DNA of 64,000 nucleotides, from contig CM067545.1 in the NCBI GenBank assembly GCA_034509755.1, positions 42,587,062-42,651,061 on the forward strand, read 5' to 3'. Shown here in pieces: positions 1 to 10,045 of the stretch (position 1 is the stretch's first letter; each line of letters begins with the position of its first letter). The notes beneath the pieces are model-generated. The model did no database searches and was not told where the DNA came from. It saw only the letters and a list, made by a program, of their open reading frames with translations. This stretch comes from Anisodus tanguticus. Taxonomy: Eukaryota; Streptophyta; Magnoliopsida; Solanales; Solanaceae. The translations under genes and the position numbers were made by a program.

Positions 1-21
1 ATTACTATTAGTGTTCGAAAG

Positions 22-267
22 ATGTCAGTCAAAAGTTGTGTGACCAAATCTGGATATGGCTGTGGTTTTCTGCTTGAAGACAGTGATGATGATATTGTTG
101 AAGTTCAACATGTTCATGGTGTCACCGCTCCCAAGAGTGGTGGGAACAAGCGCTCACGAGAGGCTGAGGATGTCAACCGGGACAAGAGGAGAAGGCTGAA
201 GATGTGGTTCTATCTTGCAGCAGAAGGCCTATATCTGTCCCAGACAAAGAATCCGAAATTGGGATAA
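22..267 (+). pseudogene. gag-like leader ORF of copia element
   Basis: This 81-codon open frame starts 'MSVKSCVTKSG' just inside the internal region, where a copia gag normally begins. It has an acidic run (EDSDDDIVEV) and a basic run (RDKRRRLK), but no gag domain or zinc knuckle can be seen. The homologous start (MSVKSCVTKSGYG) is present on the minus strand at 59300 in the second copy, so the frame is old and shared by the family. Whether it encodes anything functional is unknown; a decayed gag is the simplest reading. Confidence 0.45.
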
Positions 268-1345
268 GTATTTTTTCTTACTTGTCAAGAATAAAGATTA
301 AATGATTTCTGATTAAAAATGGCTTAAAGTAAGGAGGAATATGAAAATATTTTTTGAAATATATTCCTTACGCTTTAAAATGAGAAGTTTAATCTCTTCT
401 TCTTTCCCATTTAGAGATTGGATTTTGTAAACGACTTAAAAATATCAATTCTTTTAAGTGTAATTATTAAAAGTGTGTAAAGTAGTTCGCACATACAATG
501 GAGAAAGATCCACTAACTGTGCGAAAACTATTACCACTCTTAAGTAAGCGCCAAGAATTATCTGGGGACCAATCATAACGGAAGAAGTCTAAAAGTTAAA
601 GACGTTGAGCCTGTCACACTATTTGGCAGAAGATCCTTCATAGGATAATATTGGACACTCAGTCATACAAAGCCTCCGGGCGACTGGAGTGGGCTAAAAT
701 TCATTTCATAGGAAAAGTAATGGACATCTAGTGTGGTGGGCCAGAGTTTCCAGGTCTTAAATGATCTGAAGGCCTAAAGAAAGGCAGAAAAGAAATTGGA
801 CACTCAGTCTGCCAAAGCAACTGGAGTGGGCCAGAGTATCTAGATCACATATGATCCGGTTACGCCCTAACCACGAGCAAGAGGTTGTTCATGTGAAGCA
901 ACGCCACCTCTAAAGTAGAAGGGGTTGGAGAGGCTGTCCTTAATAGGACCTCAGGGAATGAGATCACTCTAAGATGAGGTGATATATGTCCCAAACTTGG
1001 TTTAAGGGACGCTGTTGGTCAAGCTGGTTTGAGACAAGTCTAATAGGTCTATAATAACTAAGAATGGTACAGTATGTCTGTAGCCAAACAAATGATATAT
1101 TTGTAATCCGTGCATCTATGCCATCATAGATTAAGACACGTTAAATAGCAAGTCATTCAAAAGCTAACGATGTTGAGATTGTTGCCTTCTTTCGACATAT
1201 ACCCTCAAAATAAATGTGAGGTAGATGAAGAGGCAAAATCACCTTTCCAAATTCCGTCAAGGGAATAGCGAAAGAAGCACCGCTCCTCTAGAACTTAATC
1301 ACACCTACTTGGGTGATTTGAAGTTTATACAAAATAGAGGGGGGA

Positions 1346-1760
1346 GACAAGTACGTTGTGATCTTCATTGATGATGGTACAACGTATGGAATCCTTTGTT
1401 TGTTAAAAAGCAAAGATGAAGTTATTGAAGCGGATAAGCGCTACAAAGCGGAAGTTGAAAATCAACTAAGCCTATGGATTGCGAAATTCGTAGTGATAGA
1501 GGGGGAGAATGTGAAGCATCGTTCATTAAACGACTGTTCATTTCTCACCTCAGTCCAACGGTGTTAGCCAAGCGCAAAGTCGTACGCCCAAATTATGTGG
1601 GGTGGCTTGGTAAAAGTTGGAATACTGAAACAGGTCAAGTTGTACCTAAGACTGTAGATTGCATATCCACTGGATCTACAAATAACAGTAGTGCTGATCG
1701 CCTCTTGGCGTCAAAGAATGCTGAATTCTTCGAAGATAGCTTTCATTGAAAAAGGAAAAA
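1346..1760 (+). pseudogene. copia integrase core remnant
   Basis: The frame at 1358 reads 'FIDDGTTYGILCLLKSKDEV', matching the first part of the copia integrase catalytic core (the D-D-Y region followed by LLKSKDE). The second catalytic block appears in another frame near 1490 as 'SDRGGE', the DRGGEY motif of the family. The two blocks are out of frame, so the enzyme is dead. The same core remnant, with similar lesions, is on the minus strand at 57971-58162. Confidence 0.8.
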
Positions 1761-2169
1761 GGAGTAATGCTCAAGGTTAACAAGAACCCGTGAGGGCCTG
1801 ACTGTCCAGAACTAGACGTTCTGTATCTACAGGACTCGAAAGTTGCTGGCTATCCGAAACTTAATATTACAGATCTGCAGAACTCAGGGATTCTAGATGT
1901 TGAACCGAGACGGAGCAAAGAAGGGGACAAAGACTTGTTCCAGTCCTTCTAGCGTGTATGGTTGAGAATGGACCATGGACAATTAACAAATAATTGTCAT
2001 CTCCAAAAGCGCTGCTTTGGAAAGAAGCTAAAGAGAGAAATAAATTCAATCATATAGAACCATACTTGTGTAATGGTTGATCTTCCTTCGGGAAAAGAAC
2101 CTTTGGGTTGTAAAATGTACTCCCCTGTGAGTAGCTTAACATCCAGGGCCATTGTAGTCTTGCGTGGCA

Positions 2170-2540
2170 TGGATGTTGAAACAGCCTTCCCAATCGGAGA
2201 GTTGGAAGAAGGGGATCAGAGTTGGTTTGCTGAACTGTTGGCCTTCTTCCTGAACTTTCATTTTGGTCCCTGAAATATTTACATTTTGGTCCTGAAAGTT
2301 TTAGATAAAACAGAAATAATGAATCTGACCACAGAAACATTGACTCTGAAGTTAGAAAGCCAACAGTTGGAGAATCAACAGTCTGAAACTGAAAGTCATA
2401 TTGAAACAAAGTCTCGATATGAAAGATATGGGTATCATATATGACATCTTAGGAATTGGATTTCTAAGACATCTCACGGACTGGTCGATAGTTGACAGTC
2501 TCGTTGAAGCCACCAATGGATATGAATCATAGAACTGATT
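2170..2540 (+). pseudogene. copia reverse transcriptase remnant
   Basis: 'MDVETAFPIGELEEG' at about 2170 matches the MDVKTAFLNGDLEEE motif of copia RT. 'MKDMGI..ILGI' near 2419 matches the MKDLG..ILGI block further downstream. The interval between them is shortened and lacks a clear YVDD motif. It contains 'TTTTGGTCCCTGAAA'-type repeats that resemble the tandem units inside the LTR at 4300-4410. The other copy (57000-57300, minus) has the same arrangement. Confidence 0.7.
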
Positions 2541-2872
2541 GGAATCATGGTGCACCCATAGACAATGAGCGATATGCTCAGGTCACGTGTAGTTCAATGT
2601 ATTGTACACACTACAACCGACCTGGTATCGGCCTACAAGCAGATCAGTTGAACTAAGATTCACTGATGATTTTAATACATGATCGGTAGAAAGCATTAAG
2701 TCGGATATGACGATATCTGAATTATTCGCTTATTTACGGATTATAGTATTCTGGATGTCCAGCGATTCTGGGAGAGCACAATGATGCAAACTGGACATCA
2801 GATATGAAGAACACCAATGCCACAAGTAAATGTGTATGGTGGGTCTTAGAAAATCCTCTAAGCAAACTTGCA

Positions 2873-3180
2873 TCGGCCGATTCATGATGGAGTCGGAGTT
2901 TATCGCTTTATACAAAGCATGATAGAAGTTGAGTAACTTCATGACTCCTTAGAGGACGTCCCTTATTGGGAGAAACCCGTGTCTTCAGCAGTTCTACACT
3001 GTGGCTAGCCGGTCGGCTTCAGGAAGGAAACGGATGACGGCGTCTGGACATATCTGTCAGGATCTGTCGGAGACATAAGACCGTATGGCAGTTGATCATC
3101 ACGGGTGTCACATCCTTGTTTACTAACTAAGGGGCTATTCGGAGATCAAGTGTTCTGCCTGTCTAGGGGAATGGGCTTAA
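2873..3180 (+). pseudogene. copia RNase H remnant
   Basis: Pieces in several frames match the C-terminal RNase H domain of copia polyproteins: 'EFIALYKA' (EFIAL.KA), then a block resembling EWLRNF..DVPYWEKPV, then 'SGHIR.RHKTV' (SRHIRRRHNTV), then 'GLFGDQVFCLSRGMGLKP' (LTKGLSRE.V..SRGMGLKP). Stops interrupt every block. The domain ends about 650 bases before the 3' LTR, with unassigned internal sequence between them. Confidence 0.75.
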
Positions 3181-3830
3181 AACCCAAACAATACGAACTT
3201 TTGCGGTGGTAACCCAACCATACTGATTGGAGATCCCAAGAATTTAGTTCAATGGGAAAACTAAGCTGTAAAAGGTTCAGTTGAGCACTTCGGTGGAAGC
3301 AAGAAGCACTTCGGATGATGATTTCTGTACGGAAACATGAATCCAAAGCTATTCCCACGATAGACATTAAAGTGCTACCTGCATGGTGGGTAAAGGTTAA
3401 ACTTCCAAACCTTTAAAAGATCCTCAAATGGTTGAGGTTAAGGTTGGGGAAACTTTTAATGATTCCTAACACTTGTGAAGTGGGGTATAGCAGGATACCT
3501 TATAGGAGATCACCTATTTAAGTACGAGGATGGCAGCCTCGAATGAACGCACTTAAGAATCCAAGTGTGTCCACGGCCACAACGGACAAAAACGTAAGAA
3601 GGAAAACGAATAAGAAGAGTTATTGTGTTGATATCATTGTCTTGGCTTACACTAAACACTGACGGTTCAAGACATCACGTTCACCGCGCAGTAAGTAAGT
3701 CCGATGGTATTCAACTAGGGAAGGTTTAAAGCGAAAGCTACCTCTCCTGATGCAATATCTTTTCGCTGAAAGATTGCTGAAATGTAGGCACCTTGTGTGT
3801 CCGCCAAAATCTCTCTTTCATAGAGGGGAT

Positions 3831-5245
3831 TGTTGGAAATTTGCCTTTGGCGAGGAGACGTGTCCACCCATCTTTGATGAATTAAAAATTAGTGTTCCGC
3901 ATGTTGGAGACTTTGTCTCTTCGCACATGCATGATCTACGAAGTGAGTAGATGACCGTAGGGCCAAGAATCGTCAAATTTCGTTGAGAAATGAAAGAGAT
4001 ATTGGTCGACAAAGTAAGGTGTTTGAGGTATGGAAATATGGTGTGGGACAAATCTACCACATCGGTGGGAATAGGAAGAATTGCTCTCTATATAAGTCTC
4101 TAATGTGGTAAAGGGTTTGGGACCCCAAGGGGTATCCCATGTGTTTAAAGGAGGGAGGACCTAGATGTGCTTGGGCTCAAGGCTAAGCCCACACGCCCGC
4201 CACCGCCGCCCGCCCGTCCCGTCCGGTCTCGGGTCACGGCCTGTGGGGTGTGGGGACTTTATGATATTATCTTTTTGGACCAGAGGACTTTGCCAGATGT
4301 ACAGTTTGATCCCTGAAGTTTTTATGTACAGTTTGGTCCCTGAAGTTTAATATTTTACAGTTTGGTCCCTGAAGTTTAATATTTTACAGTTTGGTCCTCA
4401 GAGTTTCTAGAAAGTTAGTTTTGGGGTGACGGTAGGCAGAAAACCGTTGGACTATTTTCAGGAGCATTAACCAGCCATTATTTGGCTGATTAACTCCTCC
4501 ATTATCACCCTCCTTCATGTCCATAATTCAGCCCCTCTTGATGGCCATTAACAACCATTACTTGATTGTTTAATGCCCTCCTAATGGCCATTAACAGCCA
4601 TGTTTTGGGCAATTGTACAACCCCTCCTCCATACTATATATTGAGCCTCATTTGGCTCAATTCAGTGACTGAAAAATAGAAGATACGTGACTGGAAAAAT
4701 AGCAGGAAAGACAGTGAAAAACAGTCACGAAAAATAGCAAAAATAGTGACGGAAAAACATTGTTGAAATACACACATATACACAAGATATACACTACAGA
4801 GACACGCTATATACACAGAGACAAAAGAGAAGAGTAAACAGAAACTCTTCCTTCCTTTTCCATATCTTCAGTAAGTCGATTCATATTTGTTTTCTTCGTC
4901 AGGCTCAACCTATTGGCTTTGTAGCGTTGAGATTAAAGTGTTGTTTTATCTTGGAAGACTATTTCCCGCTAACGTAAAATCATATATATGGGGCAATCTT
5001 GTCTTAAGGACAGAGGGCAATCACTCGACTCAATATACAACGTTGTAACCATCCAGATTTAGTTGTTTCTTGATTTCAGGTTATCAAGATTCAAGACACA
5101 ACAAGCTTGCGGCAGTTTTGAAGATTGACCTATTTGTTCAACAAGATTTAATTTCTGAATGTTGAATGTTTGTTCATTTTTTCGAACACTTGTAATAGTT
5201 ATTTACTTCCCGTACTGCTTTATAAAGTACAATAGAGCACCAACA
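3831..5245 (+). repeat. 3' LTR of the copia-like element (1415 bp)
   Basis: It begins TGTTGGAAATTTGCC directly after the polypurine tract AGAGGGGAT and ends CCAACA at 5240-5245, so the termini form the inverted repeat TGTTGG/CCAACA. Much of its length aligns with the reverse complement of the LTRs at 54324-55622 and 59345-60586. For example, the stretch around 3957-4020 (CCGTAGGGCCAAGAATCGTC) recurs near 55480 and 60440. A TATA-like ACTATATATTG lies at 4633-4643. It is more diverged from the two minus-strand LTRs than they are from each other. Confidence 0.85.
4300..4410 (+). repeat. tandem ~29-bp units inside LTR
   Basis: About four copies of a unit with the core TTTGGTCCCTGAAGTTT follow each other, with a period near 29 bases. 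Similar units in reverse complement (GAAACTTCGGGGACCAAAC) occur in the LTRs near 54990-55060 and 60015-60080. Within LTRs such arrays often sit in the regulatory U3 region, but no function can be shown here. Confidence 0.8.
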
Positions 5246-5702
5246 TAAGTAAACAGCTGGAGACGCGAGGTTGTTCATATAAAAAACAAACAAGGCCATT
5301 GCAATGATTTGAGCAAATAATAAGTGAGGCGCGAGTTGTAAAGAAAATCTTGGTGAAAATGTGATGTAAAGATGATAAGCGCTTAGAAGGATAAACAAGC
5401 AGTCCAAAATGATGTTTCTTCTTCATCCATCCCCAACACATTTTTCGAATGCTTTTTGTTGATTTTTTTGTGGTAGTGATCGCAATCTCTCTCAAGCTTT
5501 TGACAACTCATTTTGTTTTCCTGTCGTTGCTAAGCTCGTGTTTCGACCAGTAACAATGTTTTTTTATTTCAACTATGATTGCTAATTGTTCAAAATGGTG
5601 GAGGAATATAATTCTCATCCAAAAATAAATATTGTCATCACTAATTTATGGTGGCATTTTGAGTTCAACTAAAATGACCCAGACATATTCAAGAGGAGGT
5701 GA
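5246..5702. other. gene-free spacer with diverged direct repeat
   Basis: No gene is visible. The segment 5440-5680 is a diverged direct copy of 7180-7415: both share GAATGCTTTTTGTTGATT, then CATTTTCCTG, then GTGGYATTTTG.GTTC.ACTAAAA. The nature of the duplicated unit is not recognised. Confidence 0.6.
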
Positions 5703-6715
5703 CGTGATGTATGTTATTCGTTGATGAGATAATATTGATTGACGAGACATATAGTGGAGTTAACGATATGCTGAAAGTGTGGAGAGAGACCCTAGAGTCA
5801 AAAGGTTTCAAGTTAAGAAGTACTAAGACAGAGTACCTAGAGTGCAAGTTCAGTGATGTGACGTATGAGCCAGAGGTGGAAGTGAAGATTGAGGCACTAG
5901 TCATACCTAAGAGGAACAATTTCAAGTATCTTAGATCTATAATCCAAGAAAATAGGGAAATTGATACTGATATTGTACACCGTATTGGGACAAGTTGGAC
6001 AAAAAAGAGACTCACCTCAGGGGTATTGTGCGATAAGAAAGTGTCGTCGTGGCTTAAAGGTAAATCATATAGAGTGTTTATCAGTCAAGAGTGTCCACGT
6101 TCAGAAGATGAATATGGCGGAGATGAGGATGCTTAGATGGATGTGTAGGCATTCTATGAGGGATATGATTAAGAACGAAGTTATACGTGACAAGGTGGAA
6201 GTGGCCTCAGTGGCAGACAAGATGAGGAAAGAGAGGCTGAGATGGTTCGGAAATGTGAAGAGGATGTGCGAGGATGCGTGAGTGAGGAGGTGTGAGAGGT
6301 TGGCTATAGTAGGAGTTAGGAGAAGCAGAGGTAGGCCGAAGAAAAACTGTGGGAAAATGATTAGACAGGACATGACACAACTCCAATTGACTGAGTATAT
6401 GACTTAGATAGGAAGGTTCGGAGGTCGACAATTATGGTAGATGGTTAGTAGGTAACAGAGTGTTATCGTACTTGTAATTGTATGATTAGGTAGTCGCATA
6501 GTTTCTTTTTCGCAAATATGTATTGATATTTGTTACTATATTGGTTTTGTACATTGTCTATGTTATTGTCTCTTTTTCTTTCCTACGTTCCTACATCGGG
6601 TACATTTCTTTTGAGCGGATGGTCTATCAGAAACATCAAAACAACCTCTCTATCTCGTAAAGGAAGAGGTAAGGTCTGTGTACGTTCTACCCTCCCAAAA
6701 TTCCACTTGTAGGCA
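5703..6715 (+). mobile_element. 5'-truncated RTE-type LINE
   Basis: The element starts abruptly inside the RT domain ('MLFVDEIILIDET', the FADDIVLIDE motif), continues through the RT C-terminal region, and ends in the tail that contains GGTCTATCAGAAACA and AGGTAAGGTCTG. The tail resembles that of the longer RTE copy ending at 35193. Loss of the 5' end is typical of LINE insertion by target-primed reverse transcription. No TSD was identified. A nearly identical copy of only the tail is at 8098-8255. Confidence 0.85.
5711..6290 (+). pseudogene. RTE LINE reverse transcriptase C-terminal fragment
   Basis: The first 141-codon frame carries 'LFVDEIILIDET', in which the catalytic FADD has become FVDE, followed by 'RETLESKGFKLRSTKTEYLEC' and 'FKYLRSIIQENREIDTDI'. 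A second frame from about 6100 carries 'RMLRWMCRHSMRDMI' and 'ERLRWFGNVKRM', the conserved C-terminal blocks of RTE ORF2. The catalytic Asp change and the frameshift make it inactive. The homologous full domain is at 33399-34690. Confidence 0.85.
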
Positions 6716-6960
6716 GTAGCAGATCCAGAATGTTTACTCAGGGGGCAAAAAATAACAAAAGCTAGACAAAACTGATAATTTTATCTCTGAGAATCAAACC
6801 TAAGATGCTTGAGATAATTTTGAACACTCTGGACTACTTGAGCTAACCTTTTGCATTTGTTTAAGATATTCAAGAGTTAATATATATATACAATATTTTT
6901 TGCTGAAGGTATTCAGGTGAACCTCTCCACCCCCTATAGCCGCTCCTGCTTGTGGAATTA
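6716..6960. mobile_element. possible short non-autonomous element
   Basis: The segment begins with 'GCAGATCCAGAATGTTTACTCAGGGG' and ends with 'CCACCCCCTATAGCCGCTCCTGC', so its ends are loosely complementary (GCAGATCC.../...GCCGCTCCTGC). This resembles an interspersed non-autonomous repeat with ends like GGCGGAGCC that I associate with Solanaceae genomes, recalled and not searched. No TSD is clear. Beyond it to 7461 only AT-rich unannotated sequence and the second copy of the 5440 repeat are seen. Confidence 0.35.
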
Positions 6961-7179
6961 CACTTGGTAAGTTTTTGTTGTATTTTGAATTCAACTAAAA
7001 GATGTAATCTTGAATAGTATAATAATATAATGATAACAAAAATTAGAAAATGACTAAAATGATGCCTTAAGGTTTGGGTAGGTTTAAAGTAATCTCTTTT
7101 AAGTATTTCATAAGCAGTTTTGGTCCTTTAACTATGTCATCTCCAAGTTGAGCCCTGCTCCTTCTTGTCGACAGATGAC

Positions 7180-7415
7180 GTGTTTTTTGAATGCTTTTTG
7201 TTGATTCTGATGTGATAGTAATTGCAAACTCCCTCAAATTTTTGAGAATTCGTTTCATTTTCCTGCTGCTACCAAGGAGTATTTTATTTATAATAGGATT
7301 ACTAATTGGTCAGTAATAGTGGAATACTCATGATGGTAGGAATCTACTAATTTTCACCTAAAGAATATAATGACATCAGTTTAGGTGGTATTTTGTGTTC
7401 CACTAAAAGATGTAT
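7180..7415. repeat. second copy of direct repeat (see 5440-5680)
   Basis: This is a diverged direct copy of 5440-5680. The pair brackets the truncated RTE LINE and the 6716-6960 repeat, so those two may have inserted into, or next to, an older duplicated sequence. Confidence 0.6.
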
Positions 7416-7488
7416 TAGTTGTGTAATGTATGACTAAAATGGCACCTTATGTTTTTTGTAGGTTTAAAGTAAGGGTGTACAGTGGGCC

Positions 7489-7606
7489 GGGACGACTCGA
7501 TCCCGCCCTGGACCGTTTCGCAACCCGTCCCGATCGATATGTCTCGACGGGTTTAAAGCCGGGACGACTCGATCCCGCCCTGGACCGTTTCGCAACCCGT
7601 CCCGAC
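7489..7606 (+). repeat. tandem duplication in hAT subterminal region
   Basis: A block starting GGGACGACTCGATCCCGCCC is present twice (about 7489-7540 and 7561-7606), separated by a short spacer containing ATCGATATGTCTCGACGG. It carries the subterminal CCCGTCCC-type motifs, which in hAT elements can be transposase binding sites; that role is inferred only from the family. Confidence 0.75.
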
Positions 7607-8097
7607 CAGCAAAAAAAATCAGGATGATATATGTCGGTAGCGGGGTTCGAACTCGGGACGGGATTAGGGCCCGCCCCTTCCCCCCTCCCTCTTTGCAGAA
7701 ATAAACGTTGCACAACGGCCAAATTTTAATTTTAGCCATTGGCAACGGCTAATAACGGCCATTTCCCCCCCCCCCCCCCCCCCCACACCTCATAAACCCC
7801 CTACCCCCTTAATATTTATTTATAACCCCTAAGTTAGTATATTTACACTTTAACTCTATTTCTCAACTATAAATACCTCATTTTCCTCTTCATTTTTTCA
7901 CAAATCTTCCTACCATCTCTCTCTACAAGTCTAAATTGCACACTAAATATTATATTTTATTTGGTATTTTCTATCAAAGTTCAAAAATTGGAAGTGAAGT
8001 TGGCAACTAGCTTGAGGATCATCGAACAAAGTTTTAATTTTCAACCTCGATTAGTTACGTCATCGTTTGGTACCTTCGTTCCTTCTTTAAATTACTA

Positions 8098-8255
8098 TTG
8101 TTACTTATTGTCTCTTTTTCTTTCCTACGTTCCTACATCGGGTACATTTCTTTTGAGCGGATGGTCTATCAGAAACAGCAAAACAACCTCTCTATCTCGT
8201 AAAGGAAGAGGTAAGGTCTGTGTACATTCTACCCTCCCCAAATTTCACTTGTAGG
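8098..8255 (+). mobile_element. isolated RTE/SINE-type 3' tail insertion
   Basis: This 158-bp block is almost identical to 6551-6715, the tail of the RTE LINE upstream, with only a handful of differences. It sits in the hAT exactly where the leader sequence (compare 25560-25750) gives way to transposase coding sequence. It is either an extremely short LINE insertion or a SINE sharing this tail. No TSD was resolved. Confidence 0.7.
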
Positions 8256-8285
8256 GTGCATCTTCTAATAATGCTATCCACTTTT

Positions 8286-9550
8286 AGTTCTATTATTGAT
8301 AAAGTACAATTTGCTATTAACTTTATTTTTAAAGGTAATAAAATACAAAGACGCAAAGAGTATAAAAAAATATGTCATGATTGTGGATTACCTTATAGGA
8401 AAATGCAGAAGAAGTTGCAACTAGGTAAAATTCATTGTATGAATAAAATTAACGCTCATAATAAAAATTTAAGGGATATGCTTGTAGATAATGATTGAGC
8501 AAATATTTTGGAACTTAATGTATTCTTAGAGAAACTTTTTCTAGCTACTAAGGAATTTTTTGGTATTTATTATCCTACTATTTCATCTATGTTATTTTAT
8601 ATAACTCTAATATTTTTGTTACTTATTGAATATATGCAAAAACCAAGTTACGCTCCATCTATTAAAAATGTTTTTAAAATTTTAAAAAAACTTTTTTCCT
8701 ATTCTCACTATTTATTTTATTGTTGTTGTATCAAATCCTACTATTAAAGTAGACGGTTGTAAAACACTAGTTGAAACGATTTATGAAAGCTTAGAAATAC
8801 TTCAAATTCCAACTCCAACAGACTCAACTAAAGAACTAACTTACGAACCAACTAAAGAAGAAATTATGTCTAGCATACACACAATATATATTCAGTGTGT
8901 ATATATATATGTGTGTGTGTGTATTACCAAGAGCAAAGTGCAAATAATCATGTGTGTGTGTATTACCAAGAGCAAGTGCAAATAATCAACCGGCTTCTGT
9001 ACCATATTCTTCTACTTCACTGCAACCTTATAAAATCACATACGGTTTCTGCTTCAAGTATTCAAAGTCTTAGAAATAGAATGTATAGTGGTTCAAGTTT
9101 TTCACAAATTAACGAGTTTGATGTTTATGTTTTGTAGGGTGTTGTACCGTACGAATCAATTTTCAATGAAGATGGACGTGAAGACTTGCTGAAATACTGG
9201 AGGGAGAATGAGAAGACATTTCCAACACTATCAAAGATGGCCCGAGATGTGTTGAATATTCAAGCGTCATCAACAGCTTCTGAAAGCGCTTTTTCTCTGG
9301 AAGGTTTCAAATAGGAGAGCACAAACACTCATTGACGGGAGACAGCTTGGAGATTGCAGTTTTATTCAGAGATTGGATTAGAGCGAAGCGTAGAAGGTGC
9401 GGTCAACCAGAGATCAACGAAACAACGAAATCTTATCCGAGAGAGCAGGAAGCGACGTCGAACAATTTGACCATTAACTTCCAATTCCAACAGAAAATCC
9501 TTAAAAATTGTGAGGAAAGTAGAAAAAGTATGATTGAATATGTAATTTAA
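8286..9550 (+). pseudogene. hAT transposase C-terminal remnant
   Basis: Fragments in changing frames match the transposase at 23114-25560. They are 'DKVQFAINFIFKGNKIQRRKEYKK' (8300), 'FLEKLFLATKEFFGIYYPTISSMLFYITLIFLL' (8520-8630), and the hAT dimerisation block 'ARDVLNIQASSTASESAFS' near 9243-9300, followed by 'EIAVLFRDWIRAKRRRCGQPEI'. The N-terminal BED finger and the first catalytic Asp block are absent, so the protein cannot be active. Confidence 0.8.
8899..8988 (+). repeat. TA/TG microsatellite with ~39-bp tandem duplication
   Basis: After a short TA run, the block TGTGTGTGTGTATTACCAAGAGCAA..GTGCAAATAATCA is present twice back to back (about 8911-8950 and 8951-8988). It lies in the transposase remnant and probably arose by slippage or unequal exchange. 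Confidence 0.8.
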
Positions 9551-9702
9551 TGGCAATTTTACTCTGTGATTGCAACTTTTGAACTACGAAATAAAGTTGC
9601 AATTTTGAAATTTTATCAAAAAAAAATTATATTTCTATTAAATAATATAAGAGGCACAAAAACAGCCTTGTGGTGTTTTTATTCACTATCTTGTTCAATT
9701 AT

Positions 9703-9954
9703 TTAATTGTTTAGATATATTTTTTTTATATAAATTACAGGTCTAAACAAATTAAAATCCGACCCTACCCGACCCGTCCAGTCCAGTCCCCCCAAATCCC
9801 GTCCCCTCTTCCGGCGGGATGTGGGACGGACGGACGGGACGGGACCTCTTCCTATCCCCCCTATCCCGGCCCGCCAAGTCCTGATCCCGACCACCCACCC
9901 CGTCCCCCAAATTTCGTCTTGTCCCGTCTCATCTCGTCCTACTGGCCATCCCTA
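9703..9954. other. hAT 3' subterminal CCCGTCCC-rich region
   Basis: This is GC-rich sequence with repeated CCCGTCC, GGGACGG and related motifs. It mirrors the left subterminal part (7480-7720). Open frames here are composition artefacts. Confidence 0.6.
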
Positions 9955-10045
9955 GTTTAAAGTAATATCTTAAGTATATGCACAAGCAGTTTTGATGTTT
10001 AAGTTTGTTTAAAATGAGTATTTTTTATCTCTATCGAATTTTTAA

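Larger units (their letters stand above)
1..5245 (+). mobile_element. Ty1/copia-like LTR retrotransposon, 5' end outside window
   Basis: The internal region and 3' LTR of a copia-like element lie on the plus strand. Recognisable remnants occur in the order gag-like leader (22), integrase core (about 1350-1760), reverse transcriptase (about 2170-2540) and RNase H (about 2880-3175). A purine-rich tract then leads directly into an LTR starting TGTTGG at 3831. All coding parts are broken by stops and frameshifts. A related element lies in opposite orientation at 54324-60586, and the two share not only sequence but also coding lesions. The 5' LTR is beyond the left edge, so the TSD cannot be tested; the right flank begins TAAGT. 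Copia assignment follows from the integrase-RT-RNase H order. Confidence 0.85.
7470..9954 (+). mobile_element. degenerate hAT transposon, internally deleted
   Basis: The termini are TAAGGGTGTACAGTGGGCC on the left and, reverse-complemented from the right, TAGGGATGGCCAGTAGGAC: imperfect hAT-type inverted repeats. An exact 8-bp TSD, GTTTAAAG, flanks it (7462-7469 and 9955-9962). Subterminal regions are rich in CCCGTCCC-like motifs. The inside matches the hAT at 22661-26234: an untranslated leader (7790-8100), then the C-terminal half of the transposase (8286-9550). The BED-finger exon region is missing and an RTE-tail insert lies at 8098-8255. A run of 20 C residues is at 7765-7784. Confidence 0.88.

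Noticed and set aside
5711..6136. 141-codon frame as a host gene
   Set aside because: Its motifs (IILIDET, LESKGFKLR.TKTEYLEC) are those of the RTE reverse transcriptase also seen at 33.9-34.1 kb.
7430..7745. Open frames in the CCCGTCCC-rich hAT ends
   Set aside because: They translate the subterminal direct repeats (ATRPDRY/ALDRF repeated) and are not proteins.
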